NCBI GenBank assembly: GCA_018660465.1
Contig: JABJKH010000004.1
Span: 1 to 59,533, forward strand
Length of the DNA: 59,533 nt
Reading direction: 5' to 3'
Source of the DNA: Rhodospirillaceae bacterium
GTDB lineage: Bacteria > Pseudomonadota > Alphaproteobacteria > Rhodospirillales > JABJKH01
In this document: positions 37,034 through 45,006 of the stretch, one piece after another
Position numbering within the stretch: the first letter of the stretch is position 1
How the letters are laid out: each line of letters opens with the position of its first letter
Translations under genes and position numbers: made by a program
Notes under the pieces: model-generated
Seen by the model: only the letters and a program-made list of their open reading frames with translations
The model's database searches: none
What the model was told of the DNA's origin: nothing

Positions 37034-37933
37034 CTACAGTTTCGAATACCAATTAGCCAATGCCTGGCCAATTTCATGGGGGCTGTCTTCGTGAACGTAA
37101 TGCAGCCCCTTGACCATTGCCTCTGTCTGATTGGGAAAGCGTCGTACGTTTTCAAGGATTGCCCCTTTCAGCACAGTCGCCGGTTCGCACATAATCAACA
37201 GCTTTGCGACCGGGTTCTGCATCAGCCAAGCGTTGTTGGTCTCGATGATTTCCAACACGTCAGCGGGCTCTCCCTCAACCGGAATTTCCCGTGGCCACGT
37301 GAGGGTTGGTCGGCGGTCCTCACCAGCTTGCCGATAAGGCCGTCGATATTCTTCCAAAACCTCTTCGGGCAGATCGCGGATCACCATCGCCGGAAGAATC
37401 TTCTCAACGAAGAAGTTCTGTTGGAGAACCAGTTCCTCGCCTTCATCAGACTTAAACCGGCGCATCAAATCGGACACATGAGGCGGCCAATAGTCCCAAC
37501 CGAAATTTCCCATCACCCCTTGGGTGTAGGCGATGCCTTTAATGTTGGCGCTGGTTTCCCGCGCCCAGGTGGTCCCCAGTTGCACGCCCCAATCGTGCAT
37601 CATCAAAATGATCGGGCCTTCTAAGCCTATTTCCGCGAGCAACCCATTCACGTAGCGTTGGTGCTCTTCTAGCCTATAGGACCCTGCGTCTGTGTTTCCA
37701 AGTTTTTCAGAATCTCCCTGGCCGATGCTATCGATGGCGATGCAGCGGGCTTTGTCTTTGACATGCGGCATAATGTTCCGCCACATGTAAGACGACGTGA
37801 TGTTGCCGTGAAAGAAGACAAAGGTATCCGGGCCCGTTTTTTGGCCCGGGTCCGTATCCACGTACGCCATAGATTTTCCCAAGACTTGGGCGCGTTCCTT
37901 TGAGTACCGCATTTCGGAAATAATTTCGGTCAT
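37034..37933 (-). CDS. Haloalkane dehalogenase-like alpha/beta hydrolase (HLD-II type)
   Basis: A 299-residue alpha/beta hydrolase closest to HLD-II dehalogenases. The halide-binding HGNITSSYMWRN (Asn44), nucleophile loop MMHDWGVQLG (Asp114, Trp115), IPVEGEPADV cap segment, NQTEAM and catalytic-His loop HYVHEDSPHEIG are all present. The catalytic acid after strand six is Glu in this subfamily (GIAYME in LinB); here it is Gln (GIAYTQG). It may still work with another acid, or it may have a different reaction. It is transcribed divergently from the SDR gene across a palindrome-rich 129-base region. Confidence 0.8.
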   Translation of the reverse strand: MTEIISEMRYSKERAQVLGKSMAYVDTDPGQKTGPDTFVFFHGNITSSYMWRNIMPHVKDKARCIAIDSIGQGDSEKLGNTDAGSYRLEEHQRYVNGLLAEIGLEGPIILMMHDWGVQLGTTWARETSANIKGIAYTQGVMGNFGWDYWPPHVSDLMRRFKSDEGEELVLQQNFFVEKILPAMVIRDLPEEVLEEYRRPYRQAGEDRRPTLTWPREIPVEGEPADVLEIIETNNAWLMQNPVAKLLIMCEPATVLKGAILENVRRFPNQTEAMVKGLHYVHEDSPHEIGQALANWYSKL

Positions 37934-38004
37934 CGTACCCTTCTTAGATTATTGTTTTCATTCAGGTGGTGAAGGCCCTTTATACTTATGTTTATAAAAG
38001 ATTG

Positions 38005-38040
38005 CTTGTCGTTACGACAAGGTTGGCTATAGCTGTAGCC
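38005..38040. promoter_or_regulatory. Two adjacent palindromic operator-like sites
   Basis: CTTGTCGT-T-ACGACAAG (38005-38021) is a perfect 17-base palindrome, and GGCTATAGCTGTAGCC (38025-38040) is near perfect, with one mismatch in eight pairs, three bases later. They sit 22-58 bases before the SDR start and about 72-107 before the dehalogenase start. This is the layout of a repressor-controlled divergent promoter. A regulator gene is not in the neighbourhood. Confidence 0.55.
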
Positions 38041-38062
38041 AGAAATACAACAGAGGTAACCA

Positions 38063-38869
38063 ATGGACTTAAGAATTGAGAATAAGGCAGCAATCGTCAC
38101 CGGTGGAAGCACGGGTGTGGGCAAAGCCATTGCTCAAGAACTGGCGCTAAACGGTGCGCGAGTTCTGATCACGGCCCGAAATAAAGACCGCTTGGAAGCA
38201 GCCGCAAACTCAATCCGCGAGCACACCGGGGCTGACGTTGTCGCGGTTCCCTCCGATGTGTCGGCATCCGAATCGCCCGCTCAGTTGGTCAAAGAGGCCC
38301 TAACCCAGTTCGGTGGCGTCGATATTTTGGTCAACAATGCAGGGCGTGCGCATGCGGGAGGCCTCATGGATACGACCGATGACGATTGGAATGACATGAT
38401 CGGCACCAAGATCAATGCCCTTGTTCGTCTGTGCCGGGAAACAATCCCACACATGCGGGCAGGTGGGTGGGGCCGAATTGTTAATATTTCATCCATCGGG
38501 GGAATTTATTCCAATCCGAAGTTACTGATCTCCCACACGCTCAGCGCCGCAATAAATAATTTTACCAAGGGCTTGGCGTTAGAAGTTGCGGCCGACGGTA
38601 TTTTGGTCAACGCCATTGGCCTTGGAGCCATTGCCACCCCTAATTGGACCAACAATATGGTGCCTCTCGTTCGGGCAACACGGGATGATCTGGCAGACCT
38701 TTCAGAGGAAGAACTTGTCAGGCGCCTAGGCAAAGAAAAAACCCCCGTTGGGCAATTCGGCCAGCCTAAGGATATCGCTGATATTGCCGCTTTCCTGGCA
38801 TCGGATCGAAATCGCTTCGTCACCGGTTCCACCATTGAAGCTTCCGGCGGCGCTGACCGGTTCATATAA
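38063..38869 (+). CDS. Short-chain dehydrogenase/reductase family protein without the YxxxK motif
   Basis: A 268-residue SDR with a good Rossmann start (AIVTGGSTGVGKAIAQELA) and NNAGRAHAGG, plus the structural Ser in VNISSIGG. Where the catalytic YxxxK should be, the sequence reads KLLISHTLSAAINNFTK, so both Tyr (aligned with Ser) and Lys (aligned with Ser) are gone. The C-terminal FGQPKDIADIAAFLASDRN and FVTGSTIEASGG are typical. It resembles 3-oxoacyl-ACP-reductase-like SDRs but may not use the standard proton relay. DadA begins 11 bases downstream. Confidence 0.8.
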   Translation: MDLRIENKAAIVTGGSTGVGKAIAQELALNGARVLITARNKDRLEAAANSIREHTGADVVAVPSDVSASESPAQLVKEALTQFGGVDILVNNAGRAHAGGLMDTTDDDWNDMIGTKINALVRLCRETIPHMRAGGWGRIVNISSIGGIYSNPKLLISHTLSAAINNFTKGLALEVAADGILVNAIGLGAIATPNWTNNMVPLVRATRDDLADLSEEELVRRLGKEKTPVGQFGQPKDIADIAAFLASDRNRFVTGSTIEASGGADRFI

Positions 38870-38879
38870 TCGGGTGACG

Positions 38880-40133
38880 ATGAAAACCCTGGTATTAGGC
38901 GCGGGTGTAATTGGGGTGACGAGTGCCTATTATCTGGCGCGCGCAGGTCACGACGTTACAGTCCTCGACCGCCAACCAAGTGCCGCGATGGAAACTTCGT
39001 TTGCGAACGGCGGCCTGGTTTCACCCAGCCATGCAGAACCGTGGGCAGGGCCAGACACCCCGGGCCAGATCATCAAATGGTTTTGTCGCCAGGACGCTCC
39101 GTTTAGATTTCGGCTCCAATCAGATCCAGGATTTCTCAGTTGGTGCATAAATTTTCTTGGCAATTGCCGTACGTCGCGGGCAAGGATCCACGGCGAACGT
39201 ATGCTCAGGCTCTCTCTTTACAGCCGCGATTGCCTGAGCCAACTGCGCGATGAAACTGGTATTTCTTACCATGCCCAACAAAAAGGAATTTTGCATTTTT
39301 ATCGAAACTCAAAGGATTTACACAAAAACCAACTTCGCGCCGAACACATGGCCGAACTCGGCTGTCCATTTCGCGCCCTGGACCGAGCAGAAGTTACGGA
39401 CCTGGAACCCGCCCTTAACAAGGTTCGTGATCAAATCGCCGGTGGCCTGCATTACCCCGAGGATGAAAGTGGTGATGCCTACATTTTTACGCAGAAGCTG
39501 ACGGACCTCTGTAAAACCCAAGGCGTTAAATTTATGTTTGGAACGACGGTTGGCGCGCTGGTCACAAGACAGGGAGACGTGACGGGCGTTGAAACGAACA
39601 AGAAGATGTTGAGCGCAGATGCGGTGGTATTGGCACTTGGAAGTTACAGCCCTCGGCTCACGCGACCGCTTGGGCTCAAGCTTCCGATTCAACCGGTTAA
39701 GGGATATTCAATCACCCTGCCTGTCATGCCAGATCAATCTGCCCCCGAAATCAGTCTGGTCGATAACGAACGGAAACTCGTCTTTAGTCGCTTTGGCGAC
39801 CGGCTTCGCGTTGCTGGAATGGCGGAAACTGCTGGGTTCGATACATCGGTGGATCCCACCCGGGCGGGATCGATCCTGAAAACAACCCTGGATTTATTTC
39901 CTGACTTGGACGGTACAAAAGACCCGGAATTTTGGGCCGGTCTTCGTCCAATGACGCCTGATAATGTGCCCCTCATTGGCAGAACGAAGATCAAAAATCT
40001 TTTTGTGAATTCGGGTCATGGGGTGCTCGGTTGGACGATGAGTTGCGGCTCAGGTCAAATCATCGCCGATCTTGTTAGTGGTAAGGAACCTGGAATTGAT
40101 ATGGACGGCTTAGGCGTGGAGCGATTTATCTAG
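38880..40133 (+). CDS. dadA: D-amino acid dehydrogenase-like FAD oxidoreductase
   Basis: A 417-residue DadA/DAO-family flavoprotein. KTLVLGAGVIGVTSAYYLAR binds FAD, ETSFANGGLVSPSHAEPWAGP is the DadA substrate loop, and QPVKGYSITLP, WAGLRPMTPDNVPLIGR and FVNSGHGVLGWTMSCGSG are conserved. Such enzymes oxidise D-amino acids at the inner membrane and pass electrons to quinone. The start is the ATG at 38880, 11 bases after the SDR gene, so the two are probably co-transcribed. Without an alr or dadX neighbour the substrate may differ from D-alanine. Confidence 0.88.
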   Translation: MKTLVLGAGVIGVTSAYYLARAGHDVTVLDRQPSAAMETSFANGGLVSPSHAEPWAGPDTPGQIIKWFCRQDAPFRFRLQSDPGFLSWCINFLGNCRTSRARIHGERMLRLSLYSRDCLSQLRDETGISYHAQQKGILHFYRNSKDLHKNQLRAEHMAELGCPFRALDRAEVTDLEPALNKVRDQIAGGLHYPEDESGDAYIFTQKLTDLCKTQGVKFMFGTTVGALVTRQGDVTGVETNKKMLSADAVVLALGSYSPRLTRPLGLKLPIQPVKGYSITLPVMPDQSAPEISLVDNERKLVFSRFGDRLRVAGMAETAGFDTSVDPTRAGSILKTTLDLFPDLDGTKDPEFWAGLRPMTPDNVPLIGRTKIKNLFVNSGHGVLGWTMSCGSGQIIADLVSGKEPGIDMDGLGVERFI

Positions 40134-41026
40134 CTTGCCGTAACAACGCAGTCTCTTCCATTCTTTTTCGCTTCATAAAGGGCTTCATCAGCACGTTTCT
40201 GAATTTCCTCTATGCTTTCATCTCTTTTAGCTTCTGCAACGCCGATACTAACCGTGAAACTGAGCGGCTCCTGTGCCGTATCTATCACAATTTCCGAAAC
40301 CAATTGCCGTACGCGCTGAGCTACAAGTTCTGCACCAATTGCGTCCGTCTCAGGAAGCAGTACAATAAATTCCTCCCCACCAAAGCGTCCTAGCACATCC
40401 TCGCTTCGAAGGGCCGACAGAACAGTCGTAACCATAATTTTTAGAGCCTCGTCCCCAATATCATGCCCGTATGTATCATTCACCTTTTTAAAGTGGTCAA
40501 TATCGACCATTAACAAAGTTAAAGAATGGCCATATCGGATATTTCGTGAAGTTTCCTTTTTCGCTGCGGACAAGAAATAACGACGGTTAAATGCGCCTGT
40601 TAGGGGGTCTGTATAAGCAAGGTGTTCTAGCTCTTTCGTCACCTCTTGCAATTTTAAAATATTTTTTACACGCGCCAGTACGATACCGAATGAAAATGGT
40701 TTTCGTATATAATCGATTGCCCCAATACTGAGTCCCCTTTCCTCATCCTCATCGTCGTCTTGGCCTGTGATAAAAACCACCGGAATCTGTGCAGTTTCAT
40801 CATTGGCTTTTAGCTGCCGACATACTTCATAGCCATCTATGCCTGGCATTTGTACGTCTAGAATTATGATATCCGGTTTAATTTTATTTGCAGCTTCTAA
40901 TCCTGCTGCGCCATCGAAAGCCATTTCTATATTTGCGAGGCTCATAAATACGGACGACAATAAATCCCGAATTGTGGGGGAATCATCAATTATCAATATC
41001 GTCTGGCTCGCAATATTTTTAGGCAT
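40130..41026 (-). CDS. Response regulator with GGDEF diguanylate cyclase output
   Basis: A 298-residue REC-GGDEF protein. The receiver (residues 10-125) has IIILDVQMPGIDGYEV with the phospho-Asp and the switch Thr in VVFITGQDDD. The GGDEF domain (140-295) has the active-site loop RFGGEEFIVLL and, five residues upstream, the RSED inhibitory site that binds c-di-GMP. It should therefore be an active, product-inhibited cyclase. It has a single receiver, unlike PleD. It overlaps the end of dadA by four bases in convergent orientation. No histidine kinase lies next to it. Confidence 0.93.
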   Translation of the reverse strand: MPKNIASQTILIIDDSPTIRDLLSSVFMSLANIEMAFDGAAGLEAANKIKPDIIILDVQMPGIDGYEVCRQLKANDETAQIPVVFITGQDDDEDEERGLSIGAIDYIRKPFSFGIVLARVKNILKLQEVTKELEHLAYTDPLTGAFNRRYFLSAAKKETSRNIRYGHSLTLLMVDIDHFKKVNDTYGHDIGDEALKIMVTTVLSALRSEDVLGRFGGEEFIVLLPETDAIGAELVAQRVRQLVSEIVIDTAQEPLSFTVSIGVAEAKRDESIEEIQKRADEALYEAKKNGRDCVVTAS

Positions 41027-41086
41027 TTTACTCTAAGACCGTATTGCTAATTTGAGCTCCATACTGAGCTATCTCTTGTCGATGGT

Positions 41087-41623
41087 CTAGTCCCACGTCA
41101 ACCAGTGGCGTTCATCAAAAATCTCTCGCCCCTTTAGCGTTTTAACGGCAACACCATCTTGACCCGTGAAATCGACTCGGGTGGCAATCCCCTTGATGGC
41201 TTCAGGTGTAAGCTTAAGAACCATCTTATCTTTTGGACTTTTGCGCCATTTATTACGGGCATTGCCCAGCTGAACCAGACGTAACTCCCGACCAGTATGG
41301 TTCACGATCACGGCTCGCAAAGTCGGGCTAGGCTCCGGCAAGGGAATGACTTTTTCTGAGGAAAATTTATAGTGTCCCCCAGAGATTCCCAAATTCTCCA
41401 TCACACTGATTTTTCCATTTATTTCAGTGGCGACGTAGACATCCATTTGGTTCTGGATAACCTTGGGCATGATGATCGCAGTTGCGACCCCGGGGACAAT
41501 CAAGCCAACAATCACAAAACGCCGCCAGCGTAGCCACGTAGCGCCAATAAAAATTAAAATGATTCCCACCGCCCACATGCCATAGAGGACAAAATGCCAA
41601 TTGGTTTGATCGATGATCAGCAT
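41087..41623 (-). CDS. Hypothetical membrane protein
   Basis: A 178-residue protein with two N-terminal helices (VLYGMWAVGIILIFIGATWL and FVIVGLIVPGVATAIIM) and a beta-rich C-terminal domain that probably lies in the periplasm. It has no Cys and no catalytic motif I can name. It follows the OsmC gene by 10 bases on the same strand, so the two are likely co-transcribed. Unrecognised. Confidence 0.65.
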   Translation of the reverse strand: MLIIDQTNWHFVLYGMWAVGIILIFIGATWLRWRRFVIVGLIVPGVATAIIMPKVIQNQMDVYVATEINGKISVMENLGISGGHYKFSSEKVIPLPEPSPTLRAVIVNHTGRELRLVQLGNARNKWRKSPKDKMVLKLTPEAIKGIATRVDFTGQDGVAVKTLKGREIFDERHWLTWD

Positions 41624-41633
41624 GGAGCGTTCT

Positions 41634-42059
41634 TCATGCTTCGGACGTATCGACGATTTCGATAGTGTGGGTGATCTCAGCTGTTTTTGCTAACATGATT
41701 GATGCTGAACAGTATTTTTCAGCCGACAGGTGAACCGCTCGTTCGACCTTTTCCCGGCTGAGCCCCTGCCCTGTAATCCGGTATCGCATGTCGATTTGGG
41801 TAAAGACCTTGGGGTCATCCCCGGCCCGTTCGGCACTCACGTCCACCACACAATCTTCAACGGTCTGGCGAGATTTCTCGAGGATATGAACCACGTCGAA
41901 GGCCGTACAACCGCCCATGCCGAGCAACAGCATTTCCATCGGTCGAACACCGAGGTCTCTGCCACCCTGGTCAGGGGCTCCATCCATAACGACCGAATGC
42001 CCACTGCCTGACTCGCCAAGAAAGGTTCGTTCTTCAACCCACTTAATTCGTGCCTTCAT
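41634..42059 (-). CDS. OsmC family peroxiredoxin-like protein
   Basis: The protein has 141 residues from the ATG at 42059, which has an AAGGCGG site upstream; a longer frame starts 39 bases earlier. It has the two conserved cysteines of OsmC/Ohr proteins, in LLGMGGCTAFDVVHIL and in AEKYCSASIMLAKTAEI, and the N-terminal RTFLGESGSGHSVVMDG. The pattern is closest to the YhfA branch. The enzymes reduce organic hydroperoxides through the Cys pair. Cytoplasmic. Confidence 0.88.
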   Translation of the reverse strand: MKARIKWVEERTFLGESGSGHSVVMDGAPDQGGRDLGVRPMEMLLLGMGGCTAFDVVHILEKSRQTVEDCVVDVSAERAGDDPKVFTQIDMRYRITGQGLSREKVERAVHLSAEKYCSASIMLAKTAEITHTIEIVDTSEA

Positions 42060-42149
42060 CTTTGCCGCCTTGATGTATTTTTTGGTTCCGGGCGGCACTT
42101 TACCGGCCCCCAGGTTAGGGTCAAGGAATTCAGCGCGATTGTAGGGATA

Positions 42150-42710
42150 TCAGCGGCCCAACAAAATATTATTGATTTCCTTATCGCGGTCGGGTTTAGC
42201 CTGAACCTGGACTGGGTTTAAATTGATTACCTCCACCCGTCGGTTGGCCGAGGCCCGGGGATTAACCGGGTCTTTAAGATGACTTTCGCCCTTGCCCTCT
42301 GCTTTCAAGCGAGCCGTCTTAATGCCATGCTGTTTTTTTAAATACGCGACCACTGCAGTGGCTCGACGCTGGGATAGGGTTAGATTGTAGCTCGCCTTTC
42401 CGGAGGCATCCGTATGTCCGACGATTTCGAAAGAGGACGATTTCAGCCTTCTACCCTGAAGTGCTTGCCCCAGGGCATCCAATTGACGCCGCGCCCGCGC
42501 CGTTAGTTTTGCTGAATTGACCTTAAATTGGACCTCTAGATCAACGGCACGTTTCGGCTGGCCACCATGTCGCGGCAAATATTTAATCGGCGCGAGGCTT
42601 TTAATGATCGCATCTGCATCCAACGGTTCGGCCACTGTAGGTCGTACAAACGTAGACGAGAGCCAAACCGACACCACAAACACCAAACCAACCCGGAGCA
42701 ATATTTTCAT
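42150..42710 (-). CDS. OmpA-domain periplasmic protein
   Basis: The protein has 186 residues from the ATG at 42710, which is followed by a signal peptide (MKILLRVGLVFVVSVWLSS). A 17-codon longer frame has no better start. Residues about 60-175 are an OmpA-like peptidoglycan-binding domain: VQFKVNSAKLTARARRQL, FEIVGHTDASGKASYNLTLS, QRRATAVVAYLKK and the closing NRRVEV. It should bind peptidoglycan in the periplasm. It is divergent from the tandem CsgG-like pair at 43068 and closely resembles the OmpA module of the TPR-OmpA protein at 54984. Confidence 0.85.
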   Translation of the reverse strand: MKILLRVGLVFVVSVWLSSTFVRPTVAEPLDADAIIKSLAPIKYLPRHGGQPKRAVDLEVQFKVNSAKLTARARRQLDALGQALQGRRLKSSSFEIVGHTDASGKASYNLTLSQRRATAVVAYLKKQHGIKTARLKAEGKGESHLKDPVNPRASANRRVEVINLNPVQVQAKPDRDKEINNILLGR

Positions 42711-43067
42711 CTTCTGCTGCCTCTTCCAAAATTTTGCCGCATTCGGTATATCTAATAGCACCTACCGTACGACACCCATCGCTTCTCCACTATATCCCAG
42801 TATTAAGGAAGGATAGGGGCGATTTTTCCTATTTTATTTTGGAAATTTAATATCGTTAGTGGTTAACTTAATAATTATGGCGATAAACTCGACTTTAGAA
42901 CCGGGAAAGGACCGATTTAGAGCAAATTTTTCTTTTGGTCATAGGCATATAGACCAAAACACAGAAAAAAGCCTCTAATCCGTTCATAGCAGGGTCAGAC
43001 ACTGGAATTTGGGATACGAATGATAAATTTGTATTTCGCCAGAAATTTGATTTAGAGGAGGGGACCT
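42711..43067. other. 357-base divergent intergenic region
   Basis: Between the OmpA gene and the first CsgG-like paralogue. It contains AT-rich stretches and the palindrome at 42933-42959, with a GAGGAGGGG ribosome site at its right edge. No open frame is convincing. Confidence 0.6.
42933..42959. promoter_or_regulatory. Palindrome upstream of the CsgG-like paralogue pair
   Basis: Perfect 8-base arms TTTTGGTC and GACCAAAA flank 11 bases, 109 bases before the start at 43068. The outer TTTTGG/CCAAAA matches the site at 31886-31907, but the spacing differs. Candidate operator or promoter-proximal hairpin. Confidence 0.4.
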
Positions 43068-44015
43068 ATGTCACGTTTAATTTTAATTGCCAGCGCCGCT
43101 TTTATGTACTTGGGATTGGCCGTTACGCCTACAACCGTCATGGCCGCCGATGATCCAAATATTTTGATCATGGCTGAAGATGCAGACGCCGACGGTGTCG
43201 CGCGTAACAGCCGCATTTCCACACGCATTCTCAACGCAGTGGTCACGCAACTCGACCAACGGCGCTATCGCGTTTATGACGAAACGGCCGTAACCATTGA
43301 CACCCACAAGCAGGGCCGCACCCGGCGCACCGATGCCGAATTGATCGATATTGCAAAAAGCATTCGCAAACCGCCTATCGACGTCGTCGTGTTCTTCACG
43401 GTTTATGCCAACGTTGATCGCAAGAAATATTCCAACGACCTACACCTCCGCATTGTTGGACGCTTGTTGAGCGTTCATGACGGCCGCCGACTTGGCAACT
43501 GGGAAGAAGAACTTCCGGATCGCTGGTCGCTGCCAAACCGTTGCTTCCCTGATGACAAGGGTGTGCGTCGCGATTGCCTGCTGGAAGCCGTGGGTCGGGA
43601 TGCCCGACGCATCGCCACCGGCATGAGCTCTGTGCTTGCTGAACGGCTGGAACACCTGACCGACGGCGGACGCCGTTATGGTGGAAGTGGTCGCCGGGAT
43701 TCCAATTTGGAAAAAGGTTATTCATTGACGTTTGATGGCTTTGACCGCCGCGACATCCGTGAAATCGAAGAATACCTGACCATCTTCTCCGGCTACATTG
43801 ATCACCGTCCGACAACGTCGATGACCAAGTATGTCGAGTTCTGGTACGAATCCACCATCCGGACGTCTAAGTTGCGGCGTAACTTGGAAAAGATGATGGA
43901 GGTCCTAGACTTGGATTACACGATTCAGTTTCAGGGAAATAAGTTTTCTCTGAGGAATAAAAATATCCGCCGACAAGGTGACCGCGACCGTCGCGGCAGT
44001 GGCTTCAAGTGGTAA
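43068..44015 (+). CDS. Secreted CsgG/FlgO-like protein, paralogue 1
   Basis: A 315-residue protein with a signal peptide (LILIASAAFMYLGLAVTPTT, cleavage near AMA-AD). The N-terminal domain (NILIMAEDADADGVARNSRI, RYRVYDETAV, PPIDVVVFFTVYANVD, LHLRIVGRLLSVHDGRRLG) has the alpha/beta layout of CsgG/FlgO/TolB-N domains. The C-terminal 90 residues (YSLTFDGFDRRDIREIEEYL, FWYESTIRTSKLRRNLEKMM) form a second alpha/beta domain. It has two Cys (NRCFPDDKGVRRDC) that may make a disulfide. The next gene, after a strong terminator, is its paralogue. Function unknown; outer-membrane or periplasmic location is likely. Confidence 0.72.
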   Translation: MSRLILIASAAFMYLGLAVTPTTVMAADDPNILIMAEDADADGVARNSRISTRILNAVVTQLDQRRYRVYDETAVTIDTHKQGRTRRTDAELIDIAKSIRKPPIDVVVFFTVYANVDRKKYSNDLHLRIVGRLLSVHDGRRLGNWEEELPDRWSLPNRCFPDDKGVRRDCLLEAVGRDARRIATGMSSVLAERLEHLTDGGRRYGGSGRRDSNLEKGYSLTFDGFDRRDIREIEEYLTIFSGYIDHRPTTSMTKYVEFWYESTIRTSKLRRNLEKMMEVLDLDYTIQFQGNKFSLRNKNIRRQGDRDRRGSGFKW

Positions 44016-44022
44016 TTGACCT

Positions 44023-44068
44023 GCTAGGTTCCCAGCCCTGTACAAGACTGGGAACCTAGCGTTTCTTT
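44023..44068 (+). terminator. Rho-independent terminator between the paralogues
   Basis: GCTAGGTTCCCAG (44023-44035) pairs perfectly over 13 bases with CTGGGAACCTAGC (44048-44060) around a 12-base loop, followed by GTTTCTTT. It separates the two paralogous genes, and the second may rely on read-through or its own promoter in the 27 bases that follow. Confidence 0.9.
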
Positions 44069-44095
44069 AATTTATTCTGATAGAGGACACGTACG

Positions 44096-45004
44096 ATGAG
44101 ACGTTTTGCATTCGTCCTGTTGGCTTTGTTTGGTTTGTCGGCTTGCGCCGGTCAAGGAAACTATGGATCTCATACTGTGCTGGTCATGGGCGAAGATCAG
44201 AACTCGGGGAGCGTTTCCCGGTCCAGCCGCGTCCATTCCCGAGCCCTAAACGAAATCGCTGATGAATTAAGCAGCTTAGGCTTCCACGTTTTTGATGAAA
44301 CAGCTGTGACTTCAAGGTCACCCGGACATTCCCGCCGCTCCAGCGCCGATCTAATTGACTTGGCACGGGGCGTCAGGAACCCACCTATCGATACCGCAGC
44401 CCTGTTCACCATCTATACCGACATCACCCGGCGCGCCTACACGAGCAAGCTCCACATGCGGATCGCAAGCCGCTTGTTGGATGTCCATGGTGGCGGGCAT
44501 CAAGGAAACTTCGAAGTTTCCAAAACCGCAAACATCCGACCCAATTGTACCGGCAGTTGTGAAATAGAAGCCGCCAGCAGGCTCGCCAAGCAACTCGCAG
44601 GCGAAGTAGGTCGGGAATTGGCGGATCGCCTAGGGTCTAGGATCGATTCCTCCCGGCGTTCCCGGTGGCGGAACCGCGATCGGGACGATGACGGCCTGAT
44701 GGTCGACTACGCCCTCGAATTTGATAATTTCTCCAACCGCCAGATTCGTGACATCGAAGACTATCTGGTTATTTTCCGCGGCTATAATTCGCACCGTGTG
44801 ACCACTTCGTTCAGCCGACATGTTGAATTCAACTATCGTTCCAGCATTAGACGAAACCGCCTCGTGCGCAACCTTCGTCGCATGCTGGACGAACTCGACA
44901 TCAGCGCCCGAGTAAACTTCGACGGCGACGAATTCAACATCCGCCAAATTCAAACAAACCGCGGTCGCCGTAAATACCGGCGTGATCGGAAATATCGGTA
45001 TTAA
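44096..45004 (+). CDS. CsgG/FlgO-like lipoprotein, paralogue 2
   Basis: A 302-residue lipoprotein: the signal MRRFAFVLLALFGLSAC ends in a lipobox with Cys17. It aligns with the preceding protein along its length (VLVMGEDQNSGSVSRSSRV, FHVFDETAV, NPPIDTAALFTIYTDI, LHMRIASRLLDVHGGGHQG, YALEFDNFSNRQIRDIEDYL). It has an NCTGSCEIEAASR Cys pair and an Arg-rich linker (SRRSRWRNRDRDDDG). The two probably arose by tandem duplication, with one secreted and one lipid-anchored. It converges on the DUF4384 gene. Confidence 0.72.
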   Translation: MRRFAFVLLALFGLSACAGQGNYGSHTVLVMGEDQNSGSVSRSSRVHSRALNEIADELSSLGFHVFDETAVTSRSPGHSRRSSADLIDLARGVRNPPIDTAALFTIYTDITRRAYTSKLHMRIASRLLDVHGGGHQGNFEVSKTANIRPNCTGSCEIEAASRLAKQLAGEVGRELADRLGSRIDSSRRSRWRNRDRDDDGLMVDYALEFDNFSNRQIRDIEDYLVIFRGYNSHRVTTSFSRHVEFNYRSSIRRNRLVRNLRRMLDELDISARVNFDGDEFNIRQIQTNRGRRKYRRDRKYRY

Positions 45005-45006
45005 TG

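Noticed and set aside
37076-37624. A 182-codon open frame opposite the dehalogenase-like gene
   Set aside because: Shadow of a gene with clear motifs; no ribosome site or domain.
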